Shown one piece after another: positions 17,381 through 27,253 of a stretch of 64,000 bases of DNA. This stretch comes from Martinezella lusitana (GTDB taxonomy: Bacteria > Pseudomonadota > Alphaproteobacteria > Rhizobiales > Rhizobiaceae). Every line of letters begins with the position of its first letter. The stretch's first letter is position 1. The notes under the pieces were generated by a model. The model made no database searches. It was not told the origin of the DNA and saw only the letters and a program-made list of their open reading frames with translations. The stretch is taken from contig NZ_WUEY01000007.1 in the NCBI RefSeq assembly GCF_010668395.1, forward strand, positions 238,748-302,747, read 5' to 3'. The position numbers were made by a program, and so were the translations under genes.

Positions 17381-18277
17381 ATGAAGCTGTCGAAACGCTT
17401 CCCGCTGAATGCGCTCCGTGTCTTCGAAGCAGCGGCCCGGCTCGGCAGTTTCACGCGCGCCGGCGAAGAGCTGGGCATGACGCAGACGGCGGTCAGCTAT
17501 CAGATCAAGCTGCTGGAGGAGATGACCGGCGAGCCGCTCTTCCTGCGCCGGCCGAGGCAGATCCTGCTGACCGAGGCGGGCGAACAGCTGGCTCCGAAAG
17601 TCGCCGAAGCCTTTGCCATGCTGCAGGAGGCCATGGCCTCGCTCAGCGGCGACGCCGAGACCACGCTTCATATCCATTCCACCCCAACCTTCGCATCCCA
17701 ATGGCTGGCACGGCATATCGGCACGTTTCAACTCAAACATCCGAAGATCGCCGTTCGCCTCGCCACATCCGGCTCGATCATCGACTTTGCCCGGGAACCA
17801 TCCGACATCGCCATCCGCGCCGGGCGCGGAGCATGGCCGGGACTGCGCGCCCACCTGCTGATGAAGATGCATTTCACGCCCATGCTGAGCCCGGCCCTGG
17901 CCGCGACCATCGGCGGCGTGCACGAGCCGGCCGACCTCCTCAAGCTGCGCATCATCGATGCGGGCGATCCATGGTGGGTTCAATGGTTCCAGGAGGCCGG
18001 CGTTCCCGACCCCGGTCTTCAGGGCAGACCGCGCAGCCGGCTCGGGGCACAGTCCTTCGAAGCAAGCGCCGCCATAGCGGGCCAGGGTGTCGCCGTTCTC
18101 ACTCCCGAATTCTATGCCGACGACCTGGCATCCGGCCGGCTGATTCAACCTTTCGATCTTCTCTCGACCGATGGCGCCGACTACTGGATCGCCTATCCGG
18201 AAAACAGGCGCCATACCCCGCGGATCCGCGCGTTCAAGGACTGGATCCTCGGCGAATTCGGCATGCCGCGCGACTAA
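17381..18277 (+). CDS. LysR family regulator (GcvA-like)
   Basis: 298 residues. The N-terminal winged HTH begins PLNALRVFEAAARLGSFTRAG with the recognition-helix region MTQTAVSYQIKLLEE (residues 30-50), the wording typical of GcvA-type regulators. The remainder is a periplasmic-binding-protein-like effector domain (about 90-298). It is divergent from the 67-residue ORF and precedes, with intervening small gene, the urate oxidation operon. Regulation of the purine genes is possible but nothing in the sequence proves it. Confidence 0.88.
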   Translation: MKLSKRFPLNALRVFEAAARLGSFTRAGEELGMTQTAVSYQIKLLEEMTGEPLFLRRPRQILLTEAGEQLAPKVAEAFAMLQEAMASLSGDAETTLHIHSTPTFASQWLARHIGTFQLKHPKIAVRLATSGSIIDFAREPSDIAIRAGRGAWPGLRAHLLMKMHFTPMLSPALAATIGGVHEPADLLKLRIIDAGDPWWVQWFQEAGVPDPGLQGRPRSRLGAQSFEASAAIAGQGVAVLTPEFYADDLASGRLIQPFDLLSTDGADYWIAYPENRRHTPRIRAFKDWILGEFGMPRD

Positions 18278-18372
18278 CGCAGCTCAAGGGAACGCATACG
18301 GCGGTTTCCGTCCCAAACTTGCGTGGAAACAAGGCGATAGGCGATCCGCAGAGCGCTGAGCCACGGCAGCGC

Positions 18373-18705
18373 TCACTCGGACATGTCGGGCGCATAGAAA
18401 CAGCGCGGCGTATTCTCGTCCGGAAACAGGCAGAGGTGATAGGCTCCGTCGGGCGAACGCATCGTCTTGCCCTGCGGCAGGGTGAAGATATGCGCGTGCG
18501 TTATATAGCGGTGATCGCCGGGATTGAGCGTCACCCGATAACCGCCCGGTACGATGGTGACCGTGCGCGAGGGGATCATCTCGCAATCGCCGGTCTCGCT
18601 GTCGCCGTTGCAGCAATAGGGATCGTAGGACCAGCCGGAGGGCGCATCATGCGCCAGAGCAGAACTTGCAAAAAGAAGAAAGACGAACGCCAGAACACCA
18701 CGCAT
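18373..18705 (-). CDS. Small secreted cysteine-containing protein of unknown function
   Basis: 110 residues from the ATG at 18705, preceded by GGAGAA; a TTG two codons upstream is also open. A signal peptide ends near SSALAHD. The mature part has a YDPYCCNG motif, a CEMI segment and a late CLFPDE..RCFY pair, suggesting disulfides, and a HRYITHAHIF stretch. I recognise no function. It is convergent with the LysR gene and divergent from puuD. Confidence 0.65.
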   Translation of the reverse strand: MRGVLAFVFLLFASSALAHDAPSGWSYDPYCCNGDSETGDCEMIPSRTVTIVPGGYRVTLNPGDHRYITHAHIFTLPQGKTMRSPDGAYHLCLFPDENTPRCFYAPDMSE

Positions 18706-18918
18706 GGGCAATTCTCCGTCGAAAAATGGACGGCTGCCGCGGACATGGCCCGCTCCAAGCAGCCGAGAGCGTTTTATTAAAAACCGCCATAATCTGATCT
18801 AATGCGATCCGGACGCTCGGCAAGACCGCGGCTTTTTACCGACACATCAAACACCCCTCTTCCATCCGCTCCCAACATTCTGCAAGGTACGGAGTCGGAA
18901 GAAGAAAAGGGGAACTGA

Positions 18919-20153
18919 ATGTATGAATACGCCATAGCGTGGGAGTGGCTTGCCTTTGCGGCACGCTGGTTCCACGTCATTACCGCCATTGCCTGGATCG
19001 GTTCGTCCTTCTACTTCATCGCGCTCGATCTCGGACTGGTGAAGCGACCCCATCTTCCGCCCGGCGCCTATGGCGAGGAATGGCAGGTCCACGGCGGCGG
19101 CTTCTATCATATCCAGAAATATCTCGTCGCCCCCGCGCAGATGCCGGAGCATCTGACCTGGTTCAAATACGAGAGCTATTTCACCTGGCTTTCCGGCTTC
19201 CTGATGCTGTGCATCGTCTATTACGGCGGCGCCAACCTCTTTCTCATCGACCGGCATGTGCTCGATGTCAGCGTCCCCGTCGCCATCCTGATTTCGCTGG
19301 CCTCGCTCGCCGGCGGCTGGATCGTCTACGACCTGCTGTGCAAATCGCCGCTCGGCAACAACACCTGGGGCCTGATGGTGGTGCTTTACGCCGTGCTGGT
19401 CTTCATGGCCTGGGGCTACACGCATCTCTTCACCGGCCGCGCCGCCTTCCTGCATCTCGGCGCCTTCACCGCGACGATCATGTCGGCCAACGTCTTCATG
19501 ATTATCATTCCCAACCAGAAAGTCGTCGTCGCCGACCTCATCGCCGGCCGCACGCCCGACCCGAAATATGGCCGCATCGCCAAGCAGCGCTCGCTGCACA
19601 ACAACTACCTGACGCTGCCCGTCATCTTCTTCATGCTGTCGAACCATTACCCGCTGGCCTTTGGCACGGCCTACAATTGGATCATCGCCTCGCTGGTCTT
19701 CCTGATGGGTGTCACCATCCGCCATTGGTTCAACACGACGCATGCCCGCAAGGGCCGCCCGACCTGGACCTGGATCGTCACGCTCGTCATCTTCATCGTC
19801 ATCATGTGGCTTTCCACCGTGCCGAAGGTGCTGACCGGCGAGAAGGATGCCAATGCGGTCGCGCCCGCCTTCCAGCAATTCGCCTCGGACGCGCATTTCC
19901 CGGCCGTCAAGCAGATGGTGTCGACGCGCTGTTCCATGTGCCATGCCGCCGAGCCCGTCTATGAGGGGATTGTCCGGCCACCGAAGGACGTGATGCTGGA
20001 AAACGACGCGGAAATCGCTATGCATGCCCGGGAGATCTATATCCAGGCCGGCCGCAGCCATGCCATGCCCCCCGGCAACGTCACCGAGGTGACGCCCGAG
20101 GAACGCAAGTTGCTGGTCGCCTGGTTCGAAAGCTCCATCGGAGAAAAGAGCCA

Positions 20154-20157
<4 letters not shown>
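18919..20157 (+). CDS. puuD: Urate hydroxylase PuuD (membrane urate oxidase with cytochrome c domain)
   Basis: 412 residues. The first 300 form a multi-pass membrane region with conserved residues at WFHVITAIAWIGSSFYF, NHYP and RHWFN, the DUF989 urate-oxidising domain. The C-terminal 100 residues contain a c-type haem site, CSMCH (about 332), with a probable Met ligand in SHAMPPGN. This architecture converts urate to 5-hydroxyisourate using the respiratory chain rather than O2 directly, replacing soluble uricase. The ATG at 18919 follows AAAAGGGGAACTGA. The 3' end overlaps guaD by ATGA. Confidence 0.93.
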
Positions 20158-21461
<1,304 letters not shown>

Positions 21462-21508
21462 GGCACGCCAACCCCGCCATACGACAACCCTCCAGAAGGC
21501 AGACCGCC

Positions 21509-22648
21509 ATGACCGCGCCGCTTACCATCGCCGAACTGAAGACGCTTGCTCAGCGGCGCGTGCCGAAAATGTTCTTCCAATATGCCGATTCCGGTTCGTG
21601 GACCGAATCGACCTATCAGGCGAACGAAGCAGATTTTGCCAGAATCAAGCTGCGCCAGCGCGTCCTCGTCGACATGTCCGACCGGTCGCTGGCGACCACA
21701 ATGGTCGGCCAGAAGGCTTCCATGCCGGTGGCGCTGGCGCCAACCGGCCTTACCGGCATGCAGCACGCCGATGGCGAGATGCTGGCGGCCCGTGCAGCCG
21801 AGGAATTCGGTATTCCCTTCACGCTCTCGACGATGAGCATCTGCTCGATCGAGGACATCGCCTCGGTGACGAAGCAGCCCTTCTGGTTCCAGCTTTACGT
21901 CATGAAGGACCGCGATTTCGTCCTCAACCTCATCCATCGCGCCAAGGCGGCGAAATGCTCGGCGCTGGTGCTGACGGCCGACCTGCAGATCCTCGGCCAG
22001 CGCCACAACGACATCCGCAACGGTCTCTCCGCCCCGCCGAAAATGACGGTGAAAAATCTCTGGCAGATGGCGACCCGGCCGAGCTGGTGCATGGAGATGC
22101 TGAAGACCAGGCGCCATTCCTTCGGCAATATCATCGGCCATGCCAAGGATATCTCCGACATGACGACGCTGTCGCACTGGACGCATTCGCAGTTCGACAC
22201 CAAGCTTTCATGGAACGATGTCAGCTGGATCAAGGAGCAATGGGGCGGCCCGCTGATTATCAAGGGCATTCTTGACGTCGAGGATGCGAAGGCGGCCGTC
22301 GATACAGGCGCCGATGCCATCATCGTTTCCAATCATGGCGGCCGGCAGCTCGATGGCGCCCACTCCTCCATCAGCATGCTGCCGCGAATCGTCGATGCCG
22401 TCGGCGACAGGATCGAGGTGCATATGGACGGCGGCATTCGCTCTGGCCAGGATGTGCTCAAGGCCGTGGCGCTCGGCGCCAAGGGCACCTTCATCGGCCG
22501 CCCCTTCCTTTATGGTCTGGGCGCCATGGGCAAGGAAGGCGTCACTCTCGCTCTGGAGATTATCCGCAAGGAGCTGGATATCTCCATGGCGCTCTGCGGC
22601 AAGCGCGATATCAAGGCCGTGGACAGATCGATCCTGGCAGATCTTTAA
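21509..22648 (+). CDS. lldD: L-lactate dehydrogenase / FMN-dependent 2-hydroxyacid oxidase
   Basis: 379 residues of the FMN alpha-hydroxyacid dehydrogenase family. FMN and active-site motifs are visible: PVALAPTGLTGM, FQLYVMKDRD, the catalytic SNHGGRQLDGA (about residue 272-282) and MDGGIRSGQDV near the C-terminus, followed by IGRPFLYGL. LldD feeds electrons from lactate to quinone; the same fold includes glycolate oxidase. It follows guaD by only 47 bases, inside the purine cluster whose end product is glyoxylate. A 2-hydroxyacid such as glycolate is therefore a conceivable substrate (inference). Confidence 0.87.
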   Translation: MTAPLTIAELKTLAQRRVPKMFFQYADSGSWTESTYQANEADFARIKLRQRVLVDMSDRSLATTMVGQKASMPVALAPTGLTGMQHADGEMLAARAAEEFGIPFTLSTMSICSIEDIASVTKQPFWFQLYVMKDRDFVLNLIHRAKAAKCSALVLTADLQILGQRHNDIRNGLSAPPKMTVKNLWQMATRPSWCMEMLKTRRHSFGNIIGHAKDISDMTTLSHWTHSQFDTKLSWNDVSWIKEQWGGPLIIKGILDVEDAKAAVDTGADAIIVSNHGGRQLDGAHSSISMLPRIVDAVGDRIEVHMDGGIRSGQDVLKAVALGAKGTFIGRPFLYGLGAMGKEGVTLALEIIRKELDISMALCGKRDIKAVDRSILADL

Positions 22649-22697
22649 GGCGCATGTCGTTGCCGCAAGGCAGTTACACGCTTATGCGCGTCATGCT

Positions 22698-23438
22698 CTA
22701 ACGTAACCAGCCCGTCGCCAGGCCGCTCGCCCACTCGTCGCGGCCATTCCGCGCCGCGAGCCTCGCCATTTCCATATGATCGTAGGCAACCTGCCGAAAG
22801 ACCGGCAACCAGGTCTCGCCGGTCTTTTCCAGAATGGCATAGGAGGCAAAGGGGTGGCCGGCCTCCACCTTGTGATGATAGGGCAGATCGTCATCATAGG
22901 CCGGACAGCCGACGCTGCCGGGATTGACGATCACGCGGCCATCGGAAAGCCTGACAAGACGCGGAATATGCGTATGCCCGCACAGGATCAGCGGAAAGTC
23001 GATGCCGGCGGCCAGCGCTTCGATGTCCTCGATCGGCTTCCGATACACATGACCGTCCGCCGAGACGGATTCCAGCCAATAGACGGTGTCGGCCGTCGGT
23101 GTCGCATGGCAAAGATAAGCTGCATTTCGATAGACGGCGCTGAAAGGCAGACCGCGCAGCCAATCGAGATGACGCTCGGCCAATTCCGCATGTGCGGCCT
23201 TGTCAGACAGGTGCATCGCCTCCGGCGCCTGTTCGATCAGATACCGGTCGTGATTGCCGCGCACCGTCAGCGCATCCAGTTCCAGCAGCATATCGGCTGT
23301 TTTGCCTGCCGTCAGCGGCCCGCTGAAACAATCGCCGAGATTGACGATATCGGTGATGCCATGCCTCCGGATATCCGCAAGCACCGCCTCGAGCGCCAGA
23401 TGATTGCCGTGAACGTCCGCGATGGCGGCAAAACGCAA
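22698..23438 (-). CDS. Metallophosphoesterase (YfcE/MJ0936-like)
   Basis: 246 residues with calcineurin-like phosphoesterase motifs in order: ADVHGN (metal Asp/His), LGDCFSGP, RGNHD (residues 61-65) and CGHTHIPRL, plus the final NPGSVG. The start is a TTG at 23438, three bases after the hiuH stop, so it probably forms the last gene of the uraD-allA-hiuH operon by translational coupling. Such enzymes hydrolyse phosphodiesters or pyrophosphates in the cytosol; the substrate and its relation to purine catabolism are unknown. Confidence 0.83.
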   Translation of the reverse strand: MRFAAIADVHGNHLALEAVLADIRRHGITDIVNLGDCFSGPLTAGKTADMLLELDALTVRGNHDRYLIEQAPEAMHLSDKAAHAELAERHLDWLRGLPFSAVYRNAAYLCHATPTADTVYWLESVSADGHVYRKPIEDIEALAAGIDFPLILCGHTHIPRLVRLSDGRVIVNPGSVGCPAYDDDLPYHHKVEAGHPFASYAILEKTGETWLPVFRQVAYDHMEMARLAARNGRDEWASGLATGWLR

Positions 23439-23441
23439 GGC

Positions 23442-23798
23442 TCAGCTCCCGCGATAGGTCGAATAGGCGTAGGGCGAGATCAGCAGGGGCACATGGTAAT
23501 GCGCCGTCGTATCGGCAATGCCGAAGCGGATCGGCACGAGATCGAGGAAAGCCGGTTCCGGCAGCTCGGCGCCGCTTGCACGCAGATAGTCTCCGGCGCG
23601 GAACAGCAGTTCGTAGGTGCCGGCGACGAAGCTATCGCCGACCAGCATGGGGCCGCCGTCCACGCGCCCGTCGGCATTGGTCTTGACCGTCTTCAGGTGC
23701 GTGCGGGCATCGCCCTCGATCCTGAAGAGATCGATCGTCAGACCCTCGGCCGGCCTGCCGAGGGCAGTATCGAGCACATGCGTGGTCAATCCGGTCAT
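23442..23798 (-). CDS. hiuH: 5-hydroxyisourate hydrolase (transthyretin-like)
   Basis: 118 residues; hydrolyses 5-hydroxyisourate, the PuuD product, to OHCU. The family hallmarks are the N-terminal LTTHVLDTALGRPA and the invariant C-terminal YRGS. HYHVPLLISPYAYSTYRGS carries the catalytic His. The ATG at 23798 overlaps the allA stop as ATGA. The frame stays open well upstream but only as a shadow of allA. Confidence 0.95.
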   Translation of the reverse strand: MTGLTTHVLDTALGRPAEGLTIDLFRIEGDARTHLKTVKTNADGRVDGGPMLVGDSFVAGTYELLFRAGDYLRASGAELPEPAFLDLVPIRFGIADTTAHYHVPLLISPYAYSTYRGS

Positions 23799-24295
23799 AA
23801 CGTCGGCGCTCCGATGATGAAGGGCGTATCGAAGAAATATTCCTCGAGATTGTTTCCCGGCCCGTCGCGATCCACGATGAGGAAGTCGCTCTGCTCGTCG
23901 AGCGCCATCAGGGGATAATGCCAGACATTGACCCGATAGTTCACGCCCTGGTCGCCCTGCGCCAGGAAGACCTGCGGCCTGCCGGGTTTGCCGCCTTCGT
24001 CCTCGGCGACGACGACGAGAAACGGACGGCCGTTGAGCGGCACGAAACATTGGCTGCCGAAGGGATGGCGCTCCATCATCTCGATCGAGAAAGGAAAGGC
24101 CCGCGGTTGGCCGCGAAAGAGGTTCAGGATAACCCGCGCGCCGTCACCAATGGTTTCGGCATTGGATAGCGCATGGAAGCGCTCCGTCGTGCCGCCGTTG
24201 ATGAACCGCATCGTTGCCGGATCGGCCTCGATCACATCACCGAAGGGCGAGAATGCCGTTTTTGTCAGAGGATGAATGTCTAAATGCTGTGTCAT
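23795..24295 (-). CDS. allA: Ureidoglycolate lyase
   Basis: 166 residues of the AllA cupin family; splits ureidoglycolate into glyoxylate and urea. Motifs: FSPFGDVIEAD near the N-terminus, FPFSIEMMERHPFGSQ (His ligand region) and the C-terminal FIIGAP. Length matches the family (160-170). Overlaps hiuH by four bases. An allantoicase, which would make its substrate, is not found in the window. Confidence 0.93.
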   Translation of the reverse strand: MTQHLDIHPLTKTAFSPFGDVIEADPATMRFINGGTTERFHALSNAETIGDGARVILNLFRGQPRAFPFSIEMMERHPFGSQCFVPLNGRPFLVVVAEDEGGKPGRPQVFLAQGDQGVNYRVNVWHYPLMALDEQSDFLIVDRDGPGNNLEEYFFDTPFIIGAPTL

Positions 24296-24302
24296 TGATT
24301 GA

Positions 24303-24665
24303 TCATTCGCCTTCCGCCCGCCAGTGACGAACGGAGTCCAGTTGCAGGAGCAACTCCGGAAGAGATTTGTGCGCGATATCCCACAGGGCCGTCAACTCGA
24401 TGTCGAAGTACCCTTGCGTAATCCGATTCCGGAAGTCTCGCATCACATGCCAAGGCAATTCCGGATGGTCAACGACAAACTCCGGATATTCCTCCGCAAT
24501 ACGCGCGGCCGCCTCGCCGATCAGCATGAGATTCATGCCGATGGCGCGCTGCTTCTCGACATTTCCGGAAAACATGGCTTGATCGATTCCCCGAAGGAAT
24601 TGACCGGCTTCGGATGCAGCCCGCTGCATCCGCTCAAGATGAGTGGTCAGCCGCTCCAGACTCAT
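24303..24665 (-). CDS. HepT-like (DUF86) HEPN protein with altered RNase motif
   Basis: 120 residues of the HepT/DUF86 family, HEPN ribonuclease-like toxins normally paired with the nucleotidyltransferase MntA. The helical pattern and IGEAAARI and PWHVMRDFRN stretches fit. The diagnostic RNxxxHxY motif reads R79-N80-R-I-T-Q84-G-Y86, with Gln (CAA) where catalytic His is expected. No MntA gene lies upstream; only a 34-codon frame overlaps its start by ATGA. It sits 7 bases before allA in the purine operon. It may be an inactivated or repurposed orphan. Confidence 0.72.
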   Translation of the reverse strand: MSLERLTTHLERMQRAASEAGQFLRGIDQAMFSGNVEKQRAIGMNLMLIGEAAARIAEEYPEFVVDHPELPWHVMRDFRNRITQGYFDIELTALWDIAHKSLPELLLQLDSVRHWRAEGE

Positions 24666-24899
24666 GCCGGCTTCACTTCATCAACATTGCCCGGCCTCTT
24701 CGTGCCGAGCCGCCTTTCGGCCCTACCGGTCTTCCGTCCGCTTCCATCTCTATCCACTGCTTCCATCGCCTCATCGCAGCATCCCTTCAGGCGGATACTA
24801 AGCCATGAGCCGACCGAAAAACAGCAGGCAGATTATCTCGAAAAAACTGGGCGGATCCAAGTGCGGGAGCCAGGGCGGCCCGCAGGCCGCGCACCGACA
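24666..24899. other. Gap between uraD and hepT with no recognisable gene
   Basis: On the minus strand only a 34-codon frame beginning MEAVDRDGSG is found, ending in TGA that overlaps the hepT start. It has the position of an antitoxin gene but no resemblance to MntA. Otherwise nothing is seen in it. Confidence 0.4.
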
Positions 24900-25397
24900 T
24901 CAGGCTTCGGGAAGCATCGACTGCAGCCGCAGCAGCGCGATCTTTTCGACCTGGGCCGCCGCAGTCGCAAACTCGGTATCCCGGCCATTGCCGATTCGGG
25001 TTTCGAAGGCAGCCAGGATATCGGCCTTGCCGAGCCCCTTGACCGCGATGATGAAGGGAAAACCGAACTTGGTCACATAGGCCGCATTGAGTTCGGTAAA
25101 CCGGGCGTGCTCTTCAGGACTCAGTCGATCGAGGCCTGCTCCGGCCTGCTCCTTGCGGCTGTCTTCCGTCAGCTCGCCGGCAATCGCCAGCCGGCCGGCC
25201 AGATCGGGGTGCGCCTGCAGAACGCCAAGCCGCTCCGCCTCGCTGGCGGCACGGAAAACCCGCGCCAGCGCGGCATGCACACCACCGAAGGTCAGAGGCT
25301 CGGCGATGGCGCCCGCATCATAGGCGCGCTCGGCGATGAAAGGCGAGTGTTCGAACACACCGCCGAAGCGGCCGACAAAATCGTCCCGCGATATCAT
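24900..25397 (-). CDS. uraD: OHCU decarboxylase
   Basis: 165 residues; decarboxylates 2-oxo-4-hydroxy-4-carboxy-5-ureidoimidazoline to S-allantoin. Family landmarks are FGGVFEHSPFIAE (catalytic region), LQAHPDLAGRLA with the active-site His, LTEDSRKEQAGAGLDRL, and NAAYVTKFGFPFIIAVKG. The ATG at 25397 lies one base after the puuE stop codon. The order puuE-uraD(-hepT)-allA-hiuH makes one minus-strand operon for urate ring opening. Confidence 0.94.
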   Translation of the reverse strand: MISRDDFVGRFGGVFEHSPFIAERAYDAGAIAEPLTFGGVHAALARVFRAASEAERLGVLQAHPDLAGRLAIAGELTEDSRKEQAGAGLDRLSPEEHARFTELNAAYVTKFGFPFIIAVKGLGKADILAAFETRIGNGRDTEFATAAAQVEKIALLRLQSMLPEA

Positions 25398-25398
25398 C

Positions 25399-26322
25399 TC
25401 AGCGCTCGCCCCCGGGCAGGTGATTCTCATACCAGTGGTTGGCGATCTCGATGCGTTTCGGGATCCAGACCTTGTCGTGCTTCTGCACATATTCGATGAA
25501 CCGCCGCAGAGCGGCTGCGCGGCCGGGACGACCGACGAGACGGCAATGCAGGCCGACCGACATCATCTTCGGGCTGCCCTGCTTGCCTTCCTCATAGAGC
25601 GTGTCGAAGGCATCCTTGAGATAGGTGAAAAACTGATCGCCGGAATTGAAGCCCTGCGGCGTCGCAAAGCGCATGTCGTTGGTTTCGAGCGTATAGGGGA
25701 TAATCAGGAACGGCTTGCCGTTCACGCCGTCGACCCAGAAGGGCAGATCGTCGGCATAGGAGTCGGAGGAATAGAGGAAACCGCCCTCCTCCATGACCAG
25801 CCGCAGCGTGTTGTCGGATGGCTTGCCCTGATACATGCCGTAGGGCCGCTCGCCGGTCAGCTCGGTGTGCAGCCGCACGGCCTCGAGGATGTGCTTGCGC
25901 TCCAGATCCTCGGAAAAATCCTTGTATTCCAGCCAGCGGTAGCCGTGGCTCGCAATCTCCCAGCCGGCTTCCTTCATCGCGGCCACCGCTTCCGGATTGC
26001 GCGCCATGGCGAGCGTCACGCCGTAGACTGTCGCCTGAACCTTGAGTTCGGTGAACATGCGCCACAGCCGCCAGAAACCGGCGCGCGAGCCGTATTCGTA
26101 GATCGATTCCATGTTGAGATTGCGCTGATTCGGCCAGGATGCCGCGCCGACGATCTCGGACAGCAGGTTTTCAGACCCCGGATCGCCATCGAGAATGCAG
26201 CTTTCCCCGCCCTCTTCATAGTTGATGACGAACTGCACCGCGACGCGGGCATCGCCGGGCCATTTCGGATCCGGCGTATTGCGGCCGTAGCCGATGAGAT
26301 TGCGGGCGTAGATTTCCGACAT
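25399..26322 (-). CDS. puuE: Allantoinase PuuE (polysaccharide deacetylase-like)
   Basis: 307 residues of the metal-independent allantoinase branch of the NodB fold, opening allantoin to allantoate. Landmarks: YARNLIGYGRNTPDPKWPG at the N-terminus, FVINYEEGGE, EYGSRAGFWRL, SHGYRWLEY (conserved His) and YQGKPSDNT. Length matches the PuuE family (about 300-320), shorter than AllB-type amidohydrolases. First gene of the puuE-uraD-allA-hiuH operon; its upstream gap of 117 bases to the DUF1045 gene probably holds the promoter. Confidence 0.93.
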   Translation of the reverse strand: MSEIYARNLIGYGRNTPDPKWPGDARVAVQFVINYEEGGESCILDGDPGSENLLSEIVGAASWPNQRNLNMESIYEYGSRAGFWRLWRMFTELKVQATVYGVTLAMARNPEAVAAMKEAGWEIASHGYRWLEYKDFSEDLERKHILEAVRLHTELTGERPYGMYQGKPSDNTLRLVMEEGGFLYSSDSYADDLPFWVDGVNGKPFLIIPYTLETNDMRFATPQGFNSGDQFFTYLKDAFDTLYEEGKQGSPKMMSVGLHCRLVGRPGRAAALRRFIEYVQKHDKVWIPKRIEIANHWYENHLPGGER

Positions 26323-26439
26323 TGAAGCACCTTCTCTTATCGGGGAACGGTAACATCCATGCCGGGAAAGTCGAGCCGGAAAGTAGGAAAATCACTTTCG
26401 CTTCAAACCGAGGTATTGGCGCTGACGGCGTCCCGTAAT

Positions 26440-27147
26440 CTAGGCGATCTTCCGCGCGCTCACCTTGCCCATCGGGTGCAGGGAATGCACCCGGAAGGGG
26501 CCGCCGGACCCGTCCTCCATCATCAGGGCGATATTGGACACCGGAACGGGCGCAGCCAGAGCAGGCTCGAAGAAGTCGCGCAGCACGCGCTCGATGCGCG
26601 GCATGTCGCTGGGGCTGACCGTGCCCGTCAGCATCATCTGGAAGCGGAATTCGTCCATGACATGCGGGTGGCCCCAGCGATGGAGATTGGCAAATTGCGT
26701 TGCCGAAAGGCCGTCCGGATCGATGCGCTCGATTTCCGCTTCGCTCAACGGAGCCCTGTAGTGATCGAAGGCCTGCACCAGGGATGCCGCCAGGAAATGC
26801 ATCTGCTGGCTCGGCGTCGAGGGAACCAGGCCCAGCGCGCCGCCGAGCCGCGCAACCTCGAGCCTCGGGATCTCGAAAGGCGCGACCGAGCCCGAAAACC
26901 GCATCAACTCGCGCAGCAATCCCGCCTCGGACATGTCGTCTGCCAGCCGGAACGGCGCCTTCAGCAGGCCCATGAAGCCATACCGGCGGGGAACCGCGGT
27001 GTAAAAGGCAATCTCATGGATCCCGAGCCCGCGAACCGCGGGCGGATCGACCATCTCGCCGGAATAGACATTGCGACCCAGCCAATTCGCTGCCGCAAGC
27101 GTCAGCGGATCGCTCGCGGACGGCGTGAAGCAAATGGCGTAGCGCAT
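26440..27147 (-). CDS. DUF1045 family protein, 2H phosphoesterase-like
   Basis: 235 residues opening MRYAICFTP, the conserved DUF1045 N-terminus. Two spaced HxF/HxH-like positions (QQMHFLAA and RVHSLH) recall the paired H-x-T/S motifs of 2H phosphoesterases; motif conservation is partial. DUF1045 genes are best known next to phosphonate (phn) genes, for which there is no other evidence here. Its position just upstream of puuE suggests co-regulation with purine catabolism. Confidence 0.7.
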   Translation of the reverse strand: MRYAICFTPSASDPLTLAAANWLGRNVYSGEMVDPPAVRGLGIHEIAFYTAVPRRYGFMGLLKAPFRLADDMSEAGLLRELMRFSGSVAPFEIPRLEVARLGGALGLVPSTPSQQMHFLAASLVQAFDHYRAPLSEAEIERIDPDGLSATQFANLHRWGHPHVMDEFRFQMMLTGTVSPSDMPRIERVLRDFFEPALAAPVPVSNIALMMEDGSGGPFRVHSLHPMGKVSARKIA

Positions 27148-27253
27148 AAAAATCTCCTCCAGAGCGCGACAAGCCGGCTGACCGAACCGGCACCGACGGC
27201 CAAGGAGATAGGTGATTTGCGTGACAGATTGACGACCCGAAAGAGGCGTGAAT

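Noticed and set aside
24303..24899. Complete HepT-MntA toxin-antitoxin module
   Set aside because: No nucleotidyltransferase (GSRARG-type motif) is encoded upstream, and the HepT RNase motif lacks His.
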